From Larus michahellis (lineage: Eukaryota > Chordata > Aves > Charadriiformes > Laridae): a stretch of 64,000 nt of DNA. Position numbers and translations under genes: made by a program. The notes beneath the pieces are model-generated. The model had not been told where the DNA came from. It made no database searches and was given only the letters and a program-made list of their open reading frames with translations. This document shows positions 26,225 to 39,162 of the stretch, in pieces. Within the stretch, counting starts at the first letter, position 1. Every line of letters begins with the position of its first letter. Location: contig NC_133897.1 of NCBI RefSeq assembly GCF_964199755.1, positions 75,199,080 to 75,263,079 of the forward strand. Reading direction: 5' to 3'.

Positions 26225-26974
26225 TGTCCTGGTTTGAGGTAAAACAGAACCAATTCTCTTTTCAGTAATTTTACTTTTCAGTTAAGTCTCTTCTAATTAA
26301 TTGCACTCTCAGAAATTAACGGCATATTCTTCAGATGGTGTTGGCTTCCAGCAGATAAGGTCTGATGTTTATAGTTAATACCAAGGAATGGTATGCAGAG
26401 AGGCTCTTGCTTATACTTATTGCTGTAACAACCAAGGTCAGCTAACTTTACTTTGTTATATGCCCCATTGGAGGGTCGAAAGCGGAAGACTGTAGAGGGG
26501 TCGCACCTGCATGGAGGAGAGGACAGGACAGGTGACCTAAAACTGACCCACAAGGTATTCCATCCCATCTGCATCATGCTCAGTATAAAAGCTGAGGGAT
26601 CAAAGGGTCAGCTCTCTTTCTTCAGTGGCTGGCATCTGAGGAGGACTCTGTCTGCCTTTGATCCTGATCCGTGCGCTCCTGAATCCAGATCTGGAATCCA
26701 GTTTCCATCCATTGCTGAGTCCAGTCTGGGACTTCCCCAGTGCCTGCCGGTGATGTCATCCTGTGAGCTTGATATGGTTTTGTATATATTGCATATATTT
26801 CATTATTTTCTTGTTAATACTATTATCTTATTTTATTATTAATATTTCATTTAAGTAGTTCAGTTTCTTTTTCAACCCATAAATCTCTCTCTCTCATTCT
26901 TCTCTCCCTTGGGAGAGAAGTTAAAGAGAGCATCTGTCATTCATTCCATAGCCTGTCCAGCCCAAACAGCAACA
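26225..26974 (+). mobile_element. Solo LTR, avian endogenous retrovirus (ERVL-like)
   Basis: A 750-base element begins TGTCCTGGTTT and ends CAGCAACA, the TG...CA termini expected of an LTR. It is flanked on both sides by the identical pentamer CTTTC (26,220-26,224 and 26,975-26,979), a 5-bp target-site duplication. No retroviral gag, pol or env sequence lies next to it, so it is a solo LTR left by recombination between two LTRs. A TATA box is visible at 26,584-26,590, placing the likely transcription start near 26,615. The start sequence and 5-bp duplication suggest a class III (ERVL-type) avian family, but assignment to a named family needs a repeat-library search. The 129-codon open frame across 26,453-26,842 is noncoding LTR sequence. 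Confidence 0.88.
26584..26590 (+). promoter_or_regulatory. TATA box of the solo LTR
   Basis: TATAAAA about 360 bases into the LTR, in the position expected for a U3/R promoter. Whether it is still active cannot be told from sequence. Confidence 0.6.
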
Positions 26975-26979
26975 CTTTC
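26975..26979 (+). repeat. Target-site duplication, right copy (CTTTC)
   Basis: Exact repeat of 26,220-26,224 immediately after the terminal CA of the LTR. Confidence 0.8.
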
Positions 26980-26987
26980 ATTTCACT

Positions 26988-27034
26988 TAAAAAACCCACA
27001 ATATAAAAACACAAAACCCCAAACCCAAATAAAG
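26988..27034 (+). repeat. A/C-rich low-complexity tract
   Basis: An adenine-rich, cytosine-containing stretch (AAAACACAAAACCCC type) that starts just after the right target duplication of the LTR. Confidence 0.75.
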
Positions 27035-29780
27035 CAATCTTTAAGGCTTTAAAAACATGACTTCTGAATTAGGTACCTCTTCTTTCTCTATGGAAATATT
27101 AAAGTTATTTTACCCTATTTGGCACCTCCCCATAGACACTTTGCAATATGATGATGCTACAGGAGAGAATAAGGGAGAGAATTGGTAAACGGAGACAGAG
27201 AGATGAACTTTCATAGGTTGTTGCAAGTCACAGTGGTTTTCATGGATATCACATGCACCACAGCTACCCTTTCAGAAAAGAATCACACGTTTTCACATGA
27301 CAACCTTTGAATCACAGATCTGCGAAAGAGCAGAGAAAGCAAAGCTCTATTCTCAGTAATTTTGATGGCTTCTGCTTGAGGAAAGGACTATTAGCTGTGG
27401 ATATGCCACCTCCCCTTCTTCCTCATCCCCAATCCCCTCACCTCAGTGTCCCAGCTGAGAACACACAAGTGGTGAAGAGCTTTGGTTTTCCCCAGCTGAC
27501 CTCCTTGTCAAAAAAGGGTTAGAAACCATTTCAAACAGATGTGCTTCTTCATGTGAGAAAGTTGTCTTTGTTGCCAGCATCAGATCACTCTGAGTAAGTG
27601 CAAATGAAACCAGCTCTCCTTAAAGGACTTCAACGTGAGAGGTGAGGACTTTACACTTCACAAAAGACTTGAACATGGGAGTGAGATCAGTCTGAGGGAA
27701 AGTGTACTAATCTGCATGATGTTTACCAGAGATCTACACAGTTCTTCCACCCTTGAGGAGACAGGAGGATGGGGGCTATACCTTTGTCTCTGTGCTTTAC
27801 TATCATGCCATCCCTGAAAAATGCATCCAGGAGACAAACAGGGACGGTGGTTCAAACAAACAGAGAGATGGGCAGACCTGGTGTGGCAGGTGTGTTAGAT
27901 CTGATATAGGCAGTCTGAGACCTGCATGGTTGAGTCCAGCTTGTTTTCTCTGCAGTATCATAAATACCGAGCAGCCCTGCAGTGTCTCTCCCATGGTGTG
28001 CTGTCACCAAATCAGGATGGTTACCCGTCTTTGGAGATCAACGCTATGGCACAAAGCACAGCTTCACATCTGAGGTGCGCTGAAAGAAGACATATCCTCC
28101 ACCCCTTCAGCTTGTGGTCGGTCGCTGTCTGTCATGAGGCCCAAATGTCGTTGTGCCTCCTAAAGCTTTGGATTAGATCATTACCAGGAGCATACTGCTA
28201 AGAGAGTTTTTTGTTGAGGAAACGGAGAGAAAGCAGAGACTTGCCCTGGAGAGGATTCCTGAATGGCCTGGATCTAGTGTCTACCCCGGTCATTTGTTAT
28301 CACACTTCACGCTGCAATGGATCCCATTGCAACAAACTGAATTCCAGCAGAGAGCAGACCTGGCCCAGGCTGTGATATTTCACAGTCCTGATTTCTACAA
28401 GAGCCTGACACAACAGTTGGTGACTGCATGAGTTTTTATGGTGAGCATTATATAATAATGAAGTATTAATCACAAGAGACCAATAACTAGACATTTCTTC
28501 CTAGAATAGGATGTAGATGAATATGTCGTAGTTGAAGAAATAAGTATTGTTTTCAATATGTATGCCAAAATAAACTGTATAACTACTCTGCATTCACAGC
28601 AGTTAACACAACTGCATATGACAATTGAATAAGCTAAGTTATAACAAAATACCCATGAAGGATTTCCTTTTTGTAGCCCACAAAGTTTGAGTCCTGCACA
28701 TGAACTGGTTTTACTCCAGTTGCTTCATTTTTTTGCATTCATCAGCAGTTATGACAGTTAAAAAAGTAATTATTTCAGTTTGGCACAAAACTCCGTTATT
28801 TGGAACAATTGATTAGAAAAAGATCAGGTCAGATGTGGTTTTGATTTCAGACTTAACGACTGTATACCAAAAAGGAATTTTGAAACAAATGGTTGTTTCA
28901 ACCTGAATTGCTGAAATGTTTAATTAAAAAACGTAGGCACTGACAGGGCTGAATGTTCCTGAAAGAAGTAATTTTGACAAGAAGTTCAGCAACACTTCCA
29001 TATTTTCATAAATCCATTTGATGGCACCTTTTTGTCTAACAAAAATTTTCCCTGCTTTAATCCCAAAGCCACTTAGGCTTAGGACCTGACTCAAGAAAGC
29101 AATTAAATACCACTGAAGTCTGTGGAACTTGAGAAAGCATTTGAAGTCTTGAACATGCTAAGTTCTTGGCCTGGTTCCTTCTGAACCTCATTCTTTAGAA
29201 ATCTACTCCCTCTTAATTAATTTGATTAAGTAGCGTTTTGTCTGAGACACTCTCCATTGTGAAGAAAAGGAAAGTAAGAAGACCTAGTTGGCAGTTAGAC
29301 TAATGAGAAAATGATAATTTCTCTAATACCCTGCCAGGGTCCAGTAAAATACTACTCGCATTAAAATAAAAGTTATATTTCCCTAATCTTTTAGAGATGT
29401 GTGATTCTTTCAAAATGATATTCACATCAAAGACTTATTACTGTCCCAAGCCTCAGCCCATTTGTTCTAAGAGGTATGTTTGAATTCCAGGGAAGAAAAA
29501 GGAGAATTAATTGCAAATCTGTCTTACATGCTTTTGTATCATATCCTTTCCACAATTGTATTTGATTTTTTTTTTAAATAAAAATTAATTTATGTACGCC
29601 TTTTGAATATCCTCACTCATAAGGCAGCCAGGCATTGCATTGGAAGCAATGTTAGCGTGTTATTTTACTGGCGTGAGACACCCAGAGACAATAACCCCAG
29701 GCCTCACTGTGTAATACAGACAGCTGAGCAACTACCCTGTGAGCATCCGCACTTAGTTGCATTTCTCATGCACATGGTGG
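27035..29780. other. Noncoding DNA
   Basis: Overlapping short frames at 27,635-28,201 plus are not bounded by convincing splice signals and have no consistent codon bias. No repeat family recognised. Confidence 0.5.
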
Positions 29781-29789
29781 TTGTGAGGA

Positions 29790-30110
29790 AGCCTCGCAAA
29801 GGGCGTCCAGAGAGACAGCCAAATCAATGCCAGGGTGCGAGGAGAGCGAGGGACAGCCAGCAATGGTGGTGCCATACGGGAGGTGTCCAGGGAGCCCAGG
29901 GAGCAGCAATGATCTGCAGAATGTCCGGCTGCTGTCATGGGGTGGGTGAAGGCTGTTGATGGCAGCGGTGGAGGCTCCAGCATCGACAATGCTGCAATGC
30001 CTTTCTTGTCCCGGGGAAACTCGACACGCAGCCGGGCATGTGCTTCCCCACTTCTAGAGCCAGCTGAACCTCATCTTCTCACGCTGCCGCCAGGCTCACC
30101 GAGGCATTGA
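29790..30110. promoter_or_regulatory. CpG-rich patch, possible regulatory element
   Basis: I count about 15 CpG dinucleotides between 29,781 and 30,120, in GC-richer sequence than its AT-rich surroundings, where CpG is rare. It is too short for a classical CpG island by most definitions, but it is the clearest CpG cluster in the window. Open frames cross it on both strands (118 codons plus, 78 codons minus), as expected for GC-rich sequence with few stops. I see no TATA box or confident donor that would make it a promoter with a first exon. Confidence 0.35.
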
Positions 30111-33100
30111 AGGGATGTGTGCTGGTCCCACAAAGGGAGAGTCCTAACTCTGTAGCATCTAGGGTACAAGAAACCACAAAATGGGCAAGACCTGAGAAAA
30201 ATCAAGCTGTCGGTGTGGCTGGCGGCAGATTTTCTGCTGCTCCTCCTTCTGTGCTTCAGTGGCTGAGCACAAAGCGACACGCCAAGACCAGAGGAAAATC
30301 CAGAGCTAAGCAGGGATCACAGACACTCCTCAGCCTTTACGCAGGTCACACCTAGACAAACTGAAGCCATTAACTCCACACTTTTCTGGTCCTCTGTGTA
30401 TGTGACTCAGACTTTCCCCAATACAGAGTACGAGCGTACTTTCTCAAAGCTCTAATTGATATTCAGACAGAACTTTCTTCATATTAATGGAATTCACAAT
30501 TAATCTTCAGGGAGAAAATCAGCATTTTTATGTGAAATTAGGTGTATATTGCTTAATCAAGGCTTTTTCAAATTAATTTACTAACAATAAGTATTCATGC
30601 TGGTTCTCTTTCAAAAGTCTCTTTGTTTCAATACAGCTAATAATTTTTACAGTTACAGCTAATTATCAAACAAAAACTAATGAGGCTGCTCATGACATAG
30701 TGCAAGAAGTATTTCTGTTAAGATATTATACTCTTTTTTTTTTAAATGCTTACAAATTTTTTGGATTTTTCTTCCATATTGTAGGTATCCCAGGAACAGA
30801 TTACGTTTTATCTGCTACCCCAGAATGCCATTGAATAGAATTCCATTTTCCACTGAAAAAAGCCTCCGAGCACCCCAATGCTTTACAGAAAGACGAGTCA
30901 AATCCTTCCTTCACCAGTACCACATCAGCTTTCTGCCCAGACACTGGACCTGACAGAAGAGATGTTATGCAATCTAGACTAAAGCACCAAGAACATAAGG
31001 AGTAAGACCAAGAGAGGGGAGACCCTAGAGAGGCATGAGTAAGTTGGCAGTAGGCTTTAAGGACTCCTTGCACAAATAAAACCATGTGATGGCCCTTCAC
31101 AAATCTCCAGGAAAACCAAAAGTTTCATTTTGCCTCTGTAAATCCTGTTTTCAGTAATGACGGAAAATTTCACAGGGAAAAAATTCTTTGACATTCTTCA
31201 AGGTCTACTATTAACTTCTATCTCAGGTCATCTTCTTTTCCTCTTTCTCCCCAAATCTCTCTTTAATTAGGAGTGTTCAGAGATAAACCTAGAAATCTGG
31301 TAACCAACGCCACAACATCACAGTGTCAGAGCAAACCACTCTGATGGGCATAAGCAGCACCCTTCCTTTTGACTTCCATGTCCAGAAAACTGGTGCAAAT
31401 TTGCCTTTGACCAGGCTGAAGTTTGTGGTGTGCAAAGTATAGAAACAGTTGTTTCAAACTAGACAGTACTGAATGCCCACAGTGCCTGACAACTAGGTGC
31501 GAGTTTCACTGTATTCCCTTGGACGAAACCCTGCTCCCTCCTAAATCAGCTGGAACACTGCCCACCTGCGCGGGGGAGCTGGCACCAGTGCTGCACCTGA
31601 GACATTGCACAGCAACCAAGCAAAAGGGGCATGACAATATTGTAGGATGTGACCCCCTTCACCTCACTCAGGAAAATAATCAGTAATTACTCAGGCAACT
31701 AAGGCAGACTTAAACTTCTTAGGTAATTAAGGCAAAGATAGGGCTTCTAGTGTAATGCTCTGAGAAAAGCCACTTGTGCTAATAGTTCCCATGAGAGAAA
31801 AAAAAAAAAAGACAGAAGAAAATGATTCTCTGGATGTCCGAGTATCGGGATAAAAAATGGGATCCTGCCTATGTTATCTAAACTTCTTGAGCTTACTGAA
31901 CAGGAACTGGAGGAATAAGAGGTGAATTTTCATTTATTCAATCATGGTCTCAGAGGAAGTCAGTGCAGTGAAGAGATAAATGAAAATGTTTTTTGATTGT
32001 TTGTTTATAAACAACAAAGAAGAAATTTATCCTGAACTTAAACAGAATTATGAAAAAATCAGAGTATCTAGTTTTAATGTAAATCCACATACCCGTCTGG
32101 GCATATCTAGAGCACTTACTGAAGGATTTACATTACAATGCTGAGGATGCCATTGTTCTTTCTGGCCCCTCATGAACATATCCAGAAATGAAAGGGCTCT
32201 TTTTATCCACCATGCAAGTAAAGCTGAAGTGTTGCCAGTGCAGGCGTTTCTGTCTTGTCCTGCTAATCTATGCACCCCTAACGGTGGGATGGTCATTCAG
32301 TCTCTCTGTCCTAAAGCACTCTGGACCATGATACTAAGCAGAGGAAGTACCCCGTGTCTTATTTCGGAGGAATGAGACAAAAATACCAGTATGTTGCATT
32401 GGCGACTGGGTAATCATCCAACAATAAAAGCACCTACAGCTGGACTCAGTATCCATAGAAGATAAAGGGAATATTTCAATTAGCTTCAGTTGGGTCCTTT
32501 GTGCTCTTGGGTGAGATTTCATCAACTGAAAACCTCAAAAGAGATAGCTGTGCTACAATAGATTTGTCTCCCTTCTGAAGCAACTACCTAAAATTAACTG
32601 TTCCAGAAATATTTGAGGGTCAAAACTGTAACTGAACGCTTATGTTACAGGGATAGTATTTGCTGTGTTCAAAGCATGTCTAAAATATACAGTATGCAGA
32701 ATATTGGTCCATATTTCCAAACATGGCAAGTGGCTTCTGAAGCTGGCCTTTGGGGTGCTCTGTTTAGAATGGTAAAAGGTGCTGAAAAGCTGAGGTAACC
32801 AGACTCATTGGCACCTTTTGAAAATGCAAGACTTGTTAGAAAACGCTTCCACATAGCCATAGCCCGGAGTGAACTGGAGCTGCCCAGCTCTCTGAAAAAG
32901 TTAGGTCTTGTTGCTTTTGTTATTCTTAGCGCAAAGTCTATTTAAAATGGTGAAAGACTTCTTGCCAGCTTGTTAGATTAAGGATTGCAAACAAAACCTT
33001 AGGAATACCTACAATTAAATCCTCTGAATTAACCTTTCTAAAAGTAAATATGTGTACTTGAGTCTGTGCTTTGTTCTTTCCAAGCTTGGAAGTACCAAGG

Positions 33101-35109
33101 TACAGGAGAAAAGATTTTTTTTTTTTTTTTTAATATTTGAGCTCAGTTGAGAGGCAGAATTCTTGGCGTTCTCATATCTGGTTTTCATGGGATTTCCTAT
33201 CTAATAATGTAGAATCAGAAGGTTTGAATAAGCATCCTAACATCTGAGATTTGCTAATTGCTGGCTATAATGAGCACCTGATGCTCTAAGATAACATGAT
33301 TCCTTTCCACCTTTCCCTTGTGATGGCATATTATGTTGTGCTTCTCCATGTTAAATAGAAGACAAAGAGTGACTACTGGTGCCAGAAGAAATAAAATCAA
33401 GATATCTCCCAATAACTTGAGAGCCAATATATGTCACTGCTTTAGCTCCCTCTGCTCTTGATATAATTTAAGGCATTTTGTGTGAACCCACCTGGGAACA
33501 ACAGAGACAGACAGCAATCAAGGCAGTCCTCCTTGAAGAAGCAACTGTAAAACTGACAGGGAATGAGTTTATTTACTCCTTTGCTTCTTCAGACCTTTAC
33601 CAAGCCATTTGGGAATTACACCAGGATAGATATGTGAATATGGCCACTGTGAGCTCTATTTACTGGAAGAAATTTCTTACATTTCTTACTGCACACAATC
33701 AGTAAATGAAACTTCCTTAGGAACTTGCAGTATCAGGAATTTCACCCCTAGTTGTCTCAAAGTGTAACAAAACCAACACTTTATGATAAGAAGGAACTTA
33801 CATTTAGGCAGTGAGTTCACTTAGCGCTGCTGACTCTGTGTTTCTAACTTGCAGGATCTGAAAGCAGCCGCTTTATGAGGAAGCAAAGCCTCCACTGGAT
33901 AAAGACTGCAAGGTCCTCCCCGGGCTGCTCTCTACCTCTCCTTAACTTGTGACATCAGCTGTGCTTTAGAGAGAGAATCCCACCTGTTTTCCCTGAGTCT
34001 GCGTTCCCATTTGATAACAGACATCTTGATTTAAGAATTACCAGCACTGGAATCTCATTGCTGTTCATGAATGCTGGTAAGATTGAACACATGTCTTTCA
34101 CTGGTTAATCTCTCCACATGTGACTGCATTCAGCAGCACTGAACATCATTGTATGTAACCCATCGAGTAAGTAACTTGTTATACTAGATAATGACCAGCT
34201 GCAGATTCTGAGACTTCAAGCAGCAGATTTAGATTTATACAGGAGGATGCAGGCAGAGCAAGCTCTCTTGCCTTCATGCCAGCAGCAGAGCACAGCCTTA
34301 TGTCCGTGCTGAGGTATCCTTCTTGGCATATATAAATATATCGTGGTGTTTACTCTGCCATCCTTTCCCTGTTCAGTGCTATATTCACGTGAGGACTGGT
34401 CTCACAGTAAGTCACCGCTCAGTCTTAGAATGGGTGGGATCATTTACTTGCGCATGTTTAGCTCCAGGAGCATGAATTATTTATGTCTTTGCCTACAGAT
34501 ATTTTATTAACTTTTTTTTTCTTTTTTTTTTTGGCAGGGCGAAGTTATTCTAGCTTCTAGACTTTGTGCTGCTTAGTCCATTGGTATTTACTGCCCCTTA
34601 TTGACTTGGTGGCAGGACACTTTTTCTGTTTTTAACAATCTTTGAACTGTATTTCCACTAACGCTTTAGTTTACTACACTGGGATGAAAAGCATTTAAAA
34701 ATGTGGTATGGATATTACTGTGTGGTTTTGGTTTCTACGTATTTAAGCCTCAGTTAAGACTGTACATATGAGCTGCTGAAACAGTTTCCAATTGTTCCTT
34801 GGGGTTTGGCCATTGACTTCTGTGTGTCAAGCTTTCAACTCGTGCAAAGTGAAATTCATTACAAAGTTATCAATATTGTCACAATTTTAAAATTTCAATT
34901 TAATTGCAATGGCTTTTAGCAAAAGCAGGTTTTTCAAGCAGCAGCAATGTTAGTGAATTTCTGGGAGAGAAAAAAGGATAAGCTCATAATTCAGTGCAAT
35001 AACAACTAAAACTAATATTAAAAACTTGATATTGGTAAAAATCAAAATGCTTCCAACGACATAAAGATATCTGATTTCTTCCATTCCTAAAAAAAAGCAC
35101 ACAAATACC
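30111..35109. other. Noncoding DNA
   Basis: About 5 kb with no supportable gene. A 75-codon frame at 33,478-33,705 has a protein-like composition but no splice acceptor. A possible acceptor (TTCTAACTTGCAG ending at 33,853) is followed by 32 open codons and a stop, which I consider too little to call. T-rich runs occur near 33,115-33,132 and 34,508-34,531, and an A run at about 31,798-31,811. Confidence 0.5.
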
Positions 35110-35119
35110 TTGCTAAATA

Positions 35120-35570
35120 TTTTTTTCTCTCAGGTCAGTGTTTCTGCCTTTCTCTGCTCCTTCTCTTACCTGTCTAGTCGCTCTCTCAGTACCTCTCTAC
35201 CTTTACACAGGCTCCTGTCCTCGATCCTCTTTATGCTTATTTCCGAGTGCTGTCAGCACATGCACAAACACAGCTCCTGTTGCTCTCACTCCCACCGCTT
35301 CCTTGCCTCTTTAGACCTGTTTCCTCCCACCCTAAAATACCAGCTCCTCTCCCCTCTGCTGTCTCTCGAGTGTCTCAGATCTGCTCTGAAGACCACACGG
35401 CTCACGCAGTCCCATCATTTTCCCAGTGCAACCTCTCCCTCCTCTGCCACCCACCACCAGTGCCCGGCCTCCAAGGCGCTCTGTCCCTCCCTCCTGAGCC
35501 TTGCGGCTAAGTCATATCCCTGCCTTTACAACTCCTCATCTCTTTGAGAACGTGCCAGTTTCTCAGAGCC
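35120..35570 (+). other. Pyrimidine-rich, GC-elevated block
   Basis: The plus strand is strongly enriched in C and T over about 450 bases (for example CTCCTCTCCCCTCTGC-like segments), while flanking DNA is AT-rich without strand bias. The strand asymmetry suppresses stop codons and so produces a 145-codon frame at 35,110-35,547. Its S/L/H/C-rich composition is what such sequence yields in any frame, so I do not call it a gene. It may be a decayed repeat, a transcribed noncoding segment with strand skew, or a triplex-prone tract. Confidence 0.5.
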
Positions 35571-38500
35571 CATCCAAAGCGATCTGACTGCCTTGGTAAA
35601 CCCCTGGAAGGCCACCCCAAAGAGACGTCTATTTGTCCATTGCTTTGACTGTGTTACTACTCTCCAAGCATCTCTTCCATACCAGCCTCAGTCTTCTTCA
35701 TCAAGCGGTTGTGTTGGCTTCCACACACCACAATCCTTTTTTTCCCAATGCTTAAAAGCGCTGCTGCTTTTCTCACAATTCCTTCACAATTCTGCATCAT
35801 GATTCTCCTTTACATTCCTCTTTTGAGATCCTCTTTTACTGTGCTGCAAAAAAACTATTGGGGCCTGCAAAGCACTCAAGCAAGAGTCTGACATGCATTT
35901 ACTGTTATTCTACCAAAAAAAAAAAAAAGTAACTTCAGTTATCTCTCTGTGTTCCCCCCATCTGTCTGCCTGTCTGACTTTAATTCTTGTGTATATCAGC
36001 TACATTCAGAGCCCACACACAAGTTTTCTGTGTCAGAGGCTGTACCATTTTTCTCTGGATACGCATCTTCCAGGAGAAAAGCCTGATCCTGGGAAATGCT
36101 GAGCCAACAGCAGAAGGTGTTGTTCAGCTAAAGGTCTTTGCTGTTTTCTTCTTGTGTTGCTTCTGGAGAGTCTTATGGGTGTGCGTCTTTCCTTTGCGTT
36201 GCTTTCTTTTAAATTTTATTTTGTTTATTCTTGGGGCAAAGAATGGTTTTGAACAGCAGTGGCGAATCCTACTGTAGCTCTTGATACTTAGCTGTCTGTA
36301 GATAGGTTAATGGAATAGAGGAAGGTAGAGTGCTACACAGCAGAGACGATCCTAATGTTGACATCACCGAGTGCCTCTCAGTTGGCAGAATAAATCCAAA
36401 CAAAGTAACCAATACTGTCATACACTATTTACATTTAAATCCAAATCAGGACATACATATGGAAAAACTATATATGATGACATTGCAGATTGCCTGTTTT
36501 TTCAAACAGGACCTTCAGGGTAGCAGCTGGATTGGTTTTAAGATAGGAGCTTCTTAATCCAGGCAGATGTAGCTCTCATCAGAAGTTAATTTGCAGGGAT
36601 ATTCACATATGCAAATCATGTCACAATGCTGAAATGCAACCACGTAATGACTGGAAAATGTTATACCCATAAATCATACTACCACGATCATCAAAATTTC
36701 CACTCAGCCAGGACAAATTCAACAGCACTTATGTCTTTCCAGCTTTTAGCCCATAAAAATTCTGTGTTTTTGGAGAGTGTGTTACACTGGTGATCTTAAA
36801 ACTCCCAAGTCTGGTATAATGAGTCCTCAAGTGCGTTATAACTTACCAGTAATTACATTTCAACATTTCTGCTTTCAGCAGTTAGTGTTTTATTCATAAA
36901 CATTTAAACACTGAATTAGGCATAAAATAAGAATGTTGGCAACAACCAGGCTTAATTTCATTAACTATTAGGTAAACGTAGTATTGCTTCTTCAAATAAT
37001 CCTTGGTTTTGAATGCTAAAGATGTAATGAACTTCATGGTTCATAGCATCTGACATTGCTTAATTAATGGGTGCATTTATAGTACATAGGCCTCGGTAAT
37101 TGATTTATATGCATGATTTGCACATACAGCTGTTAGTTCCTGTAGGAAAGTCATAATTCAAATGTGTGCATATTTTCTAGATATGGGGAAAGGGGAAAAA
37201 AAGCACCTCACAAACTTGTCGAGTTCCCAAAAAACACGATAGCAAATAAATAGCACAGGAAAAATAAATAGCACAGGAAAAAACCTACCAGAAGAAACAT
37301 TAATGTTACAACTTTGAGTTTCCACAGCTCACACATTTCAAATGGAAAACATGACAAAATGCTTCTCAGCATTTTTTTCCTCTTTACAGTAGATGTGGTT
37401 AAGTCTATATATGCCCACACACCTCTGTAAGTCTGTTCATATTACAGCATATACAGGGTGAATGGAGTCCACATTTTCCATGCCTGTTTGAGTTTCTCTC
37501 CCTCACTCACATACACATAAACACACACAAGGTATACATAATTTAGATTTAGGAGCAAGTACAATAAAGCTAAGAAAAGGTTACGCTTAATATTACACGT
37601 GTTTAGTCTTGGGGCAAATCTTCTCCTAACCGAAGCCAAACATTGGAGACGAGGGAATTCAGCACAGGTTTCCTAGCCTGTCCAACAGATTACTTGTGAA
37701 AGCCAAAGTGGTGTGTTGAGAAGTCGATGCTGAAGAATAACTGAGCTCTGAGTGGAAAGAGGTCTCCTGTGGCAGTTTAAAAAAGGTTGAGGAAGAGAAA
37801 CAGCTGTTTCTGGATTATCCATTACCTTGGAGCTAAGACTGCATCCTTCCTAGTCCTTTTCTTGCTGTTTGGTGTATCCCAAGCAACAGTCCCAGGCGCC
37901 GAAGCAAACATCCCCTTTCCAGAACGTGCAGTTCCAGTTCCCCCATCTTTCTACCTTACACTGAGGACTGCCCCACATTAGCGGCAAACCTTATTTCAAG
38001 GGTTCTTGCAGGAAGCGCTTGCCATTTTAGGGTTTTTGGTTTCAGTTATCAAAGCATTTCATTGTACATTAAGGAATGCAAAATGCAGGCAGCCTGATGG
38101 CTTTCACAACCCTGGCTCCATTTCCTGGTGCTCTAAGGCAACACTTTGCTTTTCACTCTCCAGCCCCTTATATACTCTACATCTGCTATTCTAATGCCTG
38201 CATTCATCAGTAGACTGGCAATAATAAATTTTCTTCTTTCCTTTCTCTTTTCTTTCCAAAGGCCTTCCTTTGTGCACACGTTTGTCATTTCTTTGCTATT
38301 GACTGCTGACTGGCCAAACCTCCACGAACAATAATTCCATTATAATGCAAGCCAGGGGCATGGTTGGCTTTATGGTTCGACTGGAGGCAGGTGAAAGGGT
38401 GGAAAGGAGATTATTTTAAACTCTTAATCATCACTCATCTTTTTTCAATATTCATTGACAAGCTGTAGTGGAAACTATATTTTTTTCTTGTGAACCCGGG

Positions 38501-39162
38501 CACTCTTCCAGATGCTTATTCCTCGGTATTAGCCCAATGCTTTCCTTCTGAGGGTGTTACTGCAGTCTTCTGAATACAAATCCTTCCCACAGTGTTAGTG
38601 ACTACATTCACACAGTCCAGCAAGGCCTTGCACTCAAACCGGTGGGCTAATGTGACCTATATCAGAATGTCATTTTCATCACTAAGACCTAAGAGGCACG
38701 AAGAACAACAACTGAGGGCCCGAACCACAAGCATAGTCACTGCACAGTACAGGTGAGTTTGTGCTATGTGGATGGACAGTCTAGTACTTAAACTATCATT
38801 CAAGAAATGCTACTGAGAAACTCTGAGTGATTCAGTTTGATTCAGAGTGTAGATAAGTTAATCAAAAATAGAGATGGTGGTGTAAGATAGCATCTGCTTT
38901 TCTCCCTGTTGTAGATACACCTGTAGCAAAGTAGAGTTCATGAAGCTGCAGCGTGTTAAGGACCAGCTCAGCTGTTAACATCTCGATTGTTTGTCACAGT
39001 AGAGCTATCATGGAATGACTGAACAACAGAATAATTTAGCTCCAGGGGCAAGGTGCAATTTTGGCTATATAAATATATTTATGTTCATTTAAATTGTATG
39101 TCCATTTTGTTTTATAACATATATATTAAAAAATAAGTAATTTTAAATCCTATATCTAAAGA
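35571..39162. other. Noncoding DNA
   Basis: An A run at about 35,916-35,928 and an 18-bp tandem duplication at 37,245 are the only structures noted. Open frames such as 35,987-36,277 plus have no signals. Confidence 0.5.
37245..37280 (+). repeat. Exact tandem duplication, 18-bp unit x2
   Basis: AATAAATAGCACAGGAAA occurs at 37,245-37,262 and is repeated without change at 37,263-37,280. Each copy contains an AATAAA hexamer, so two consecutive potential polyadenylation signals lie 18 bases apart on the plus strand. Confidence 0.9.

Noticed and set aside
26453..26842. 129-codon frame and its minus-strand shadow
   Set aside because: Lies inside the solo LTR, which is noncoding regulatory sequence.
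29603..29989. 118-codon plus and 78-codon minus frames
   Set aside because: Overlap on a CpG-rich patch where stops are rare. No splice structure or protein-like pattern on either strand.
33478..33705. 75-codon plus frame with protein-like composition
   Set aside because: No acceptor or other exon signal, and an unremarkable codon pattern. Kept only as a note in the surrounding region.
35110..35547. 145-codon plus-strand open frame
   Set aside because: Produced by the pyrimidine-rich strand bias. S/L/C/H-rich low-information composition, no domain, and overlapping frames of similar type.
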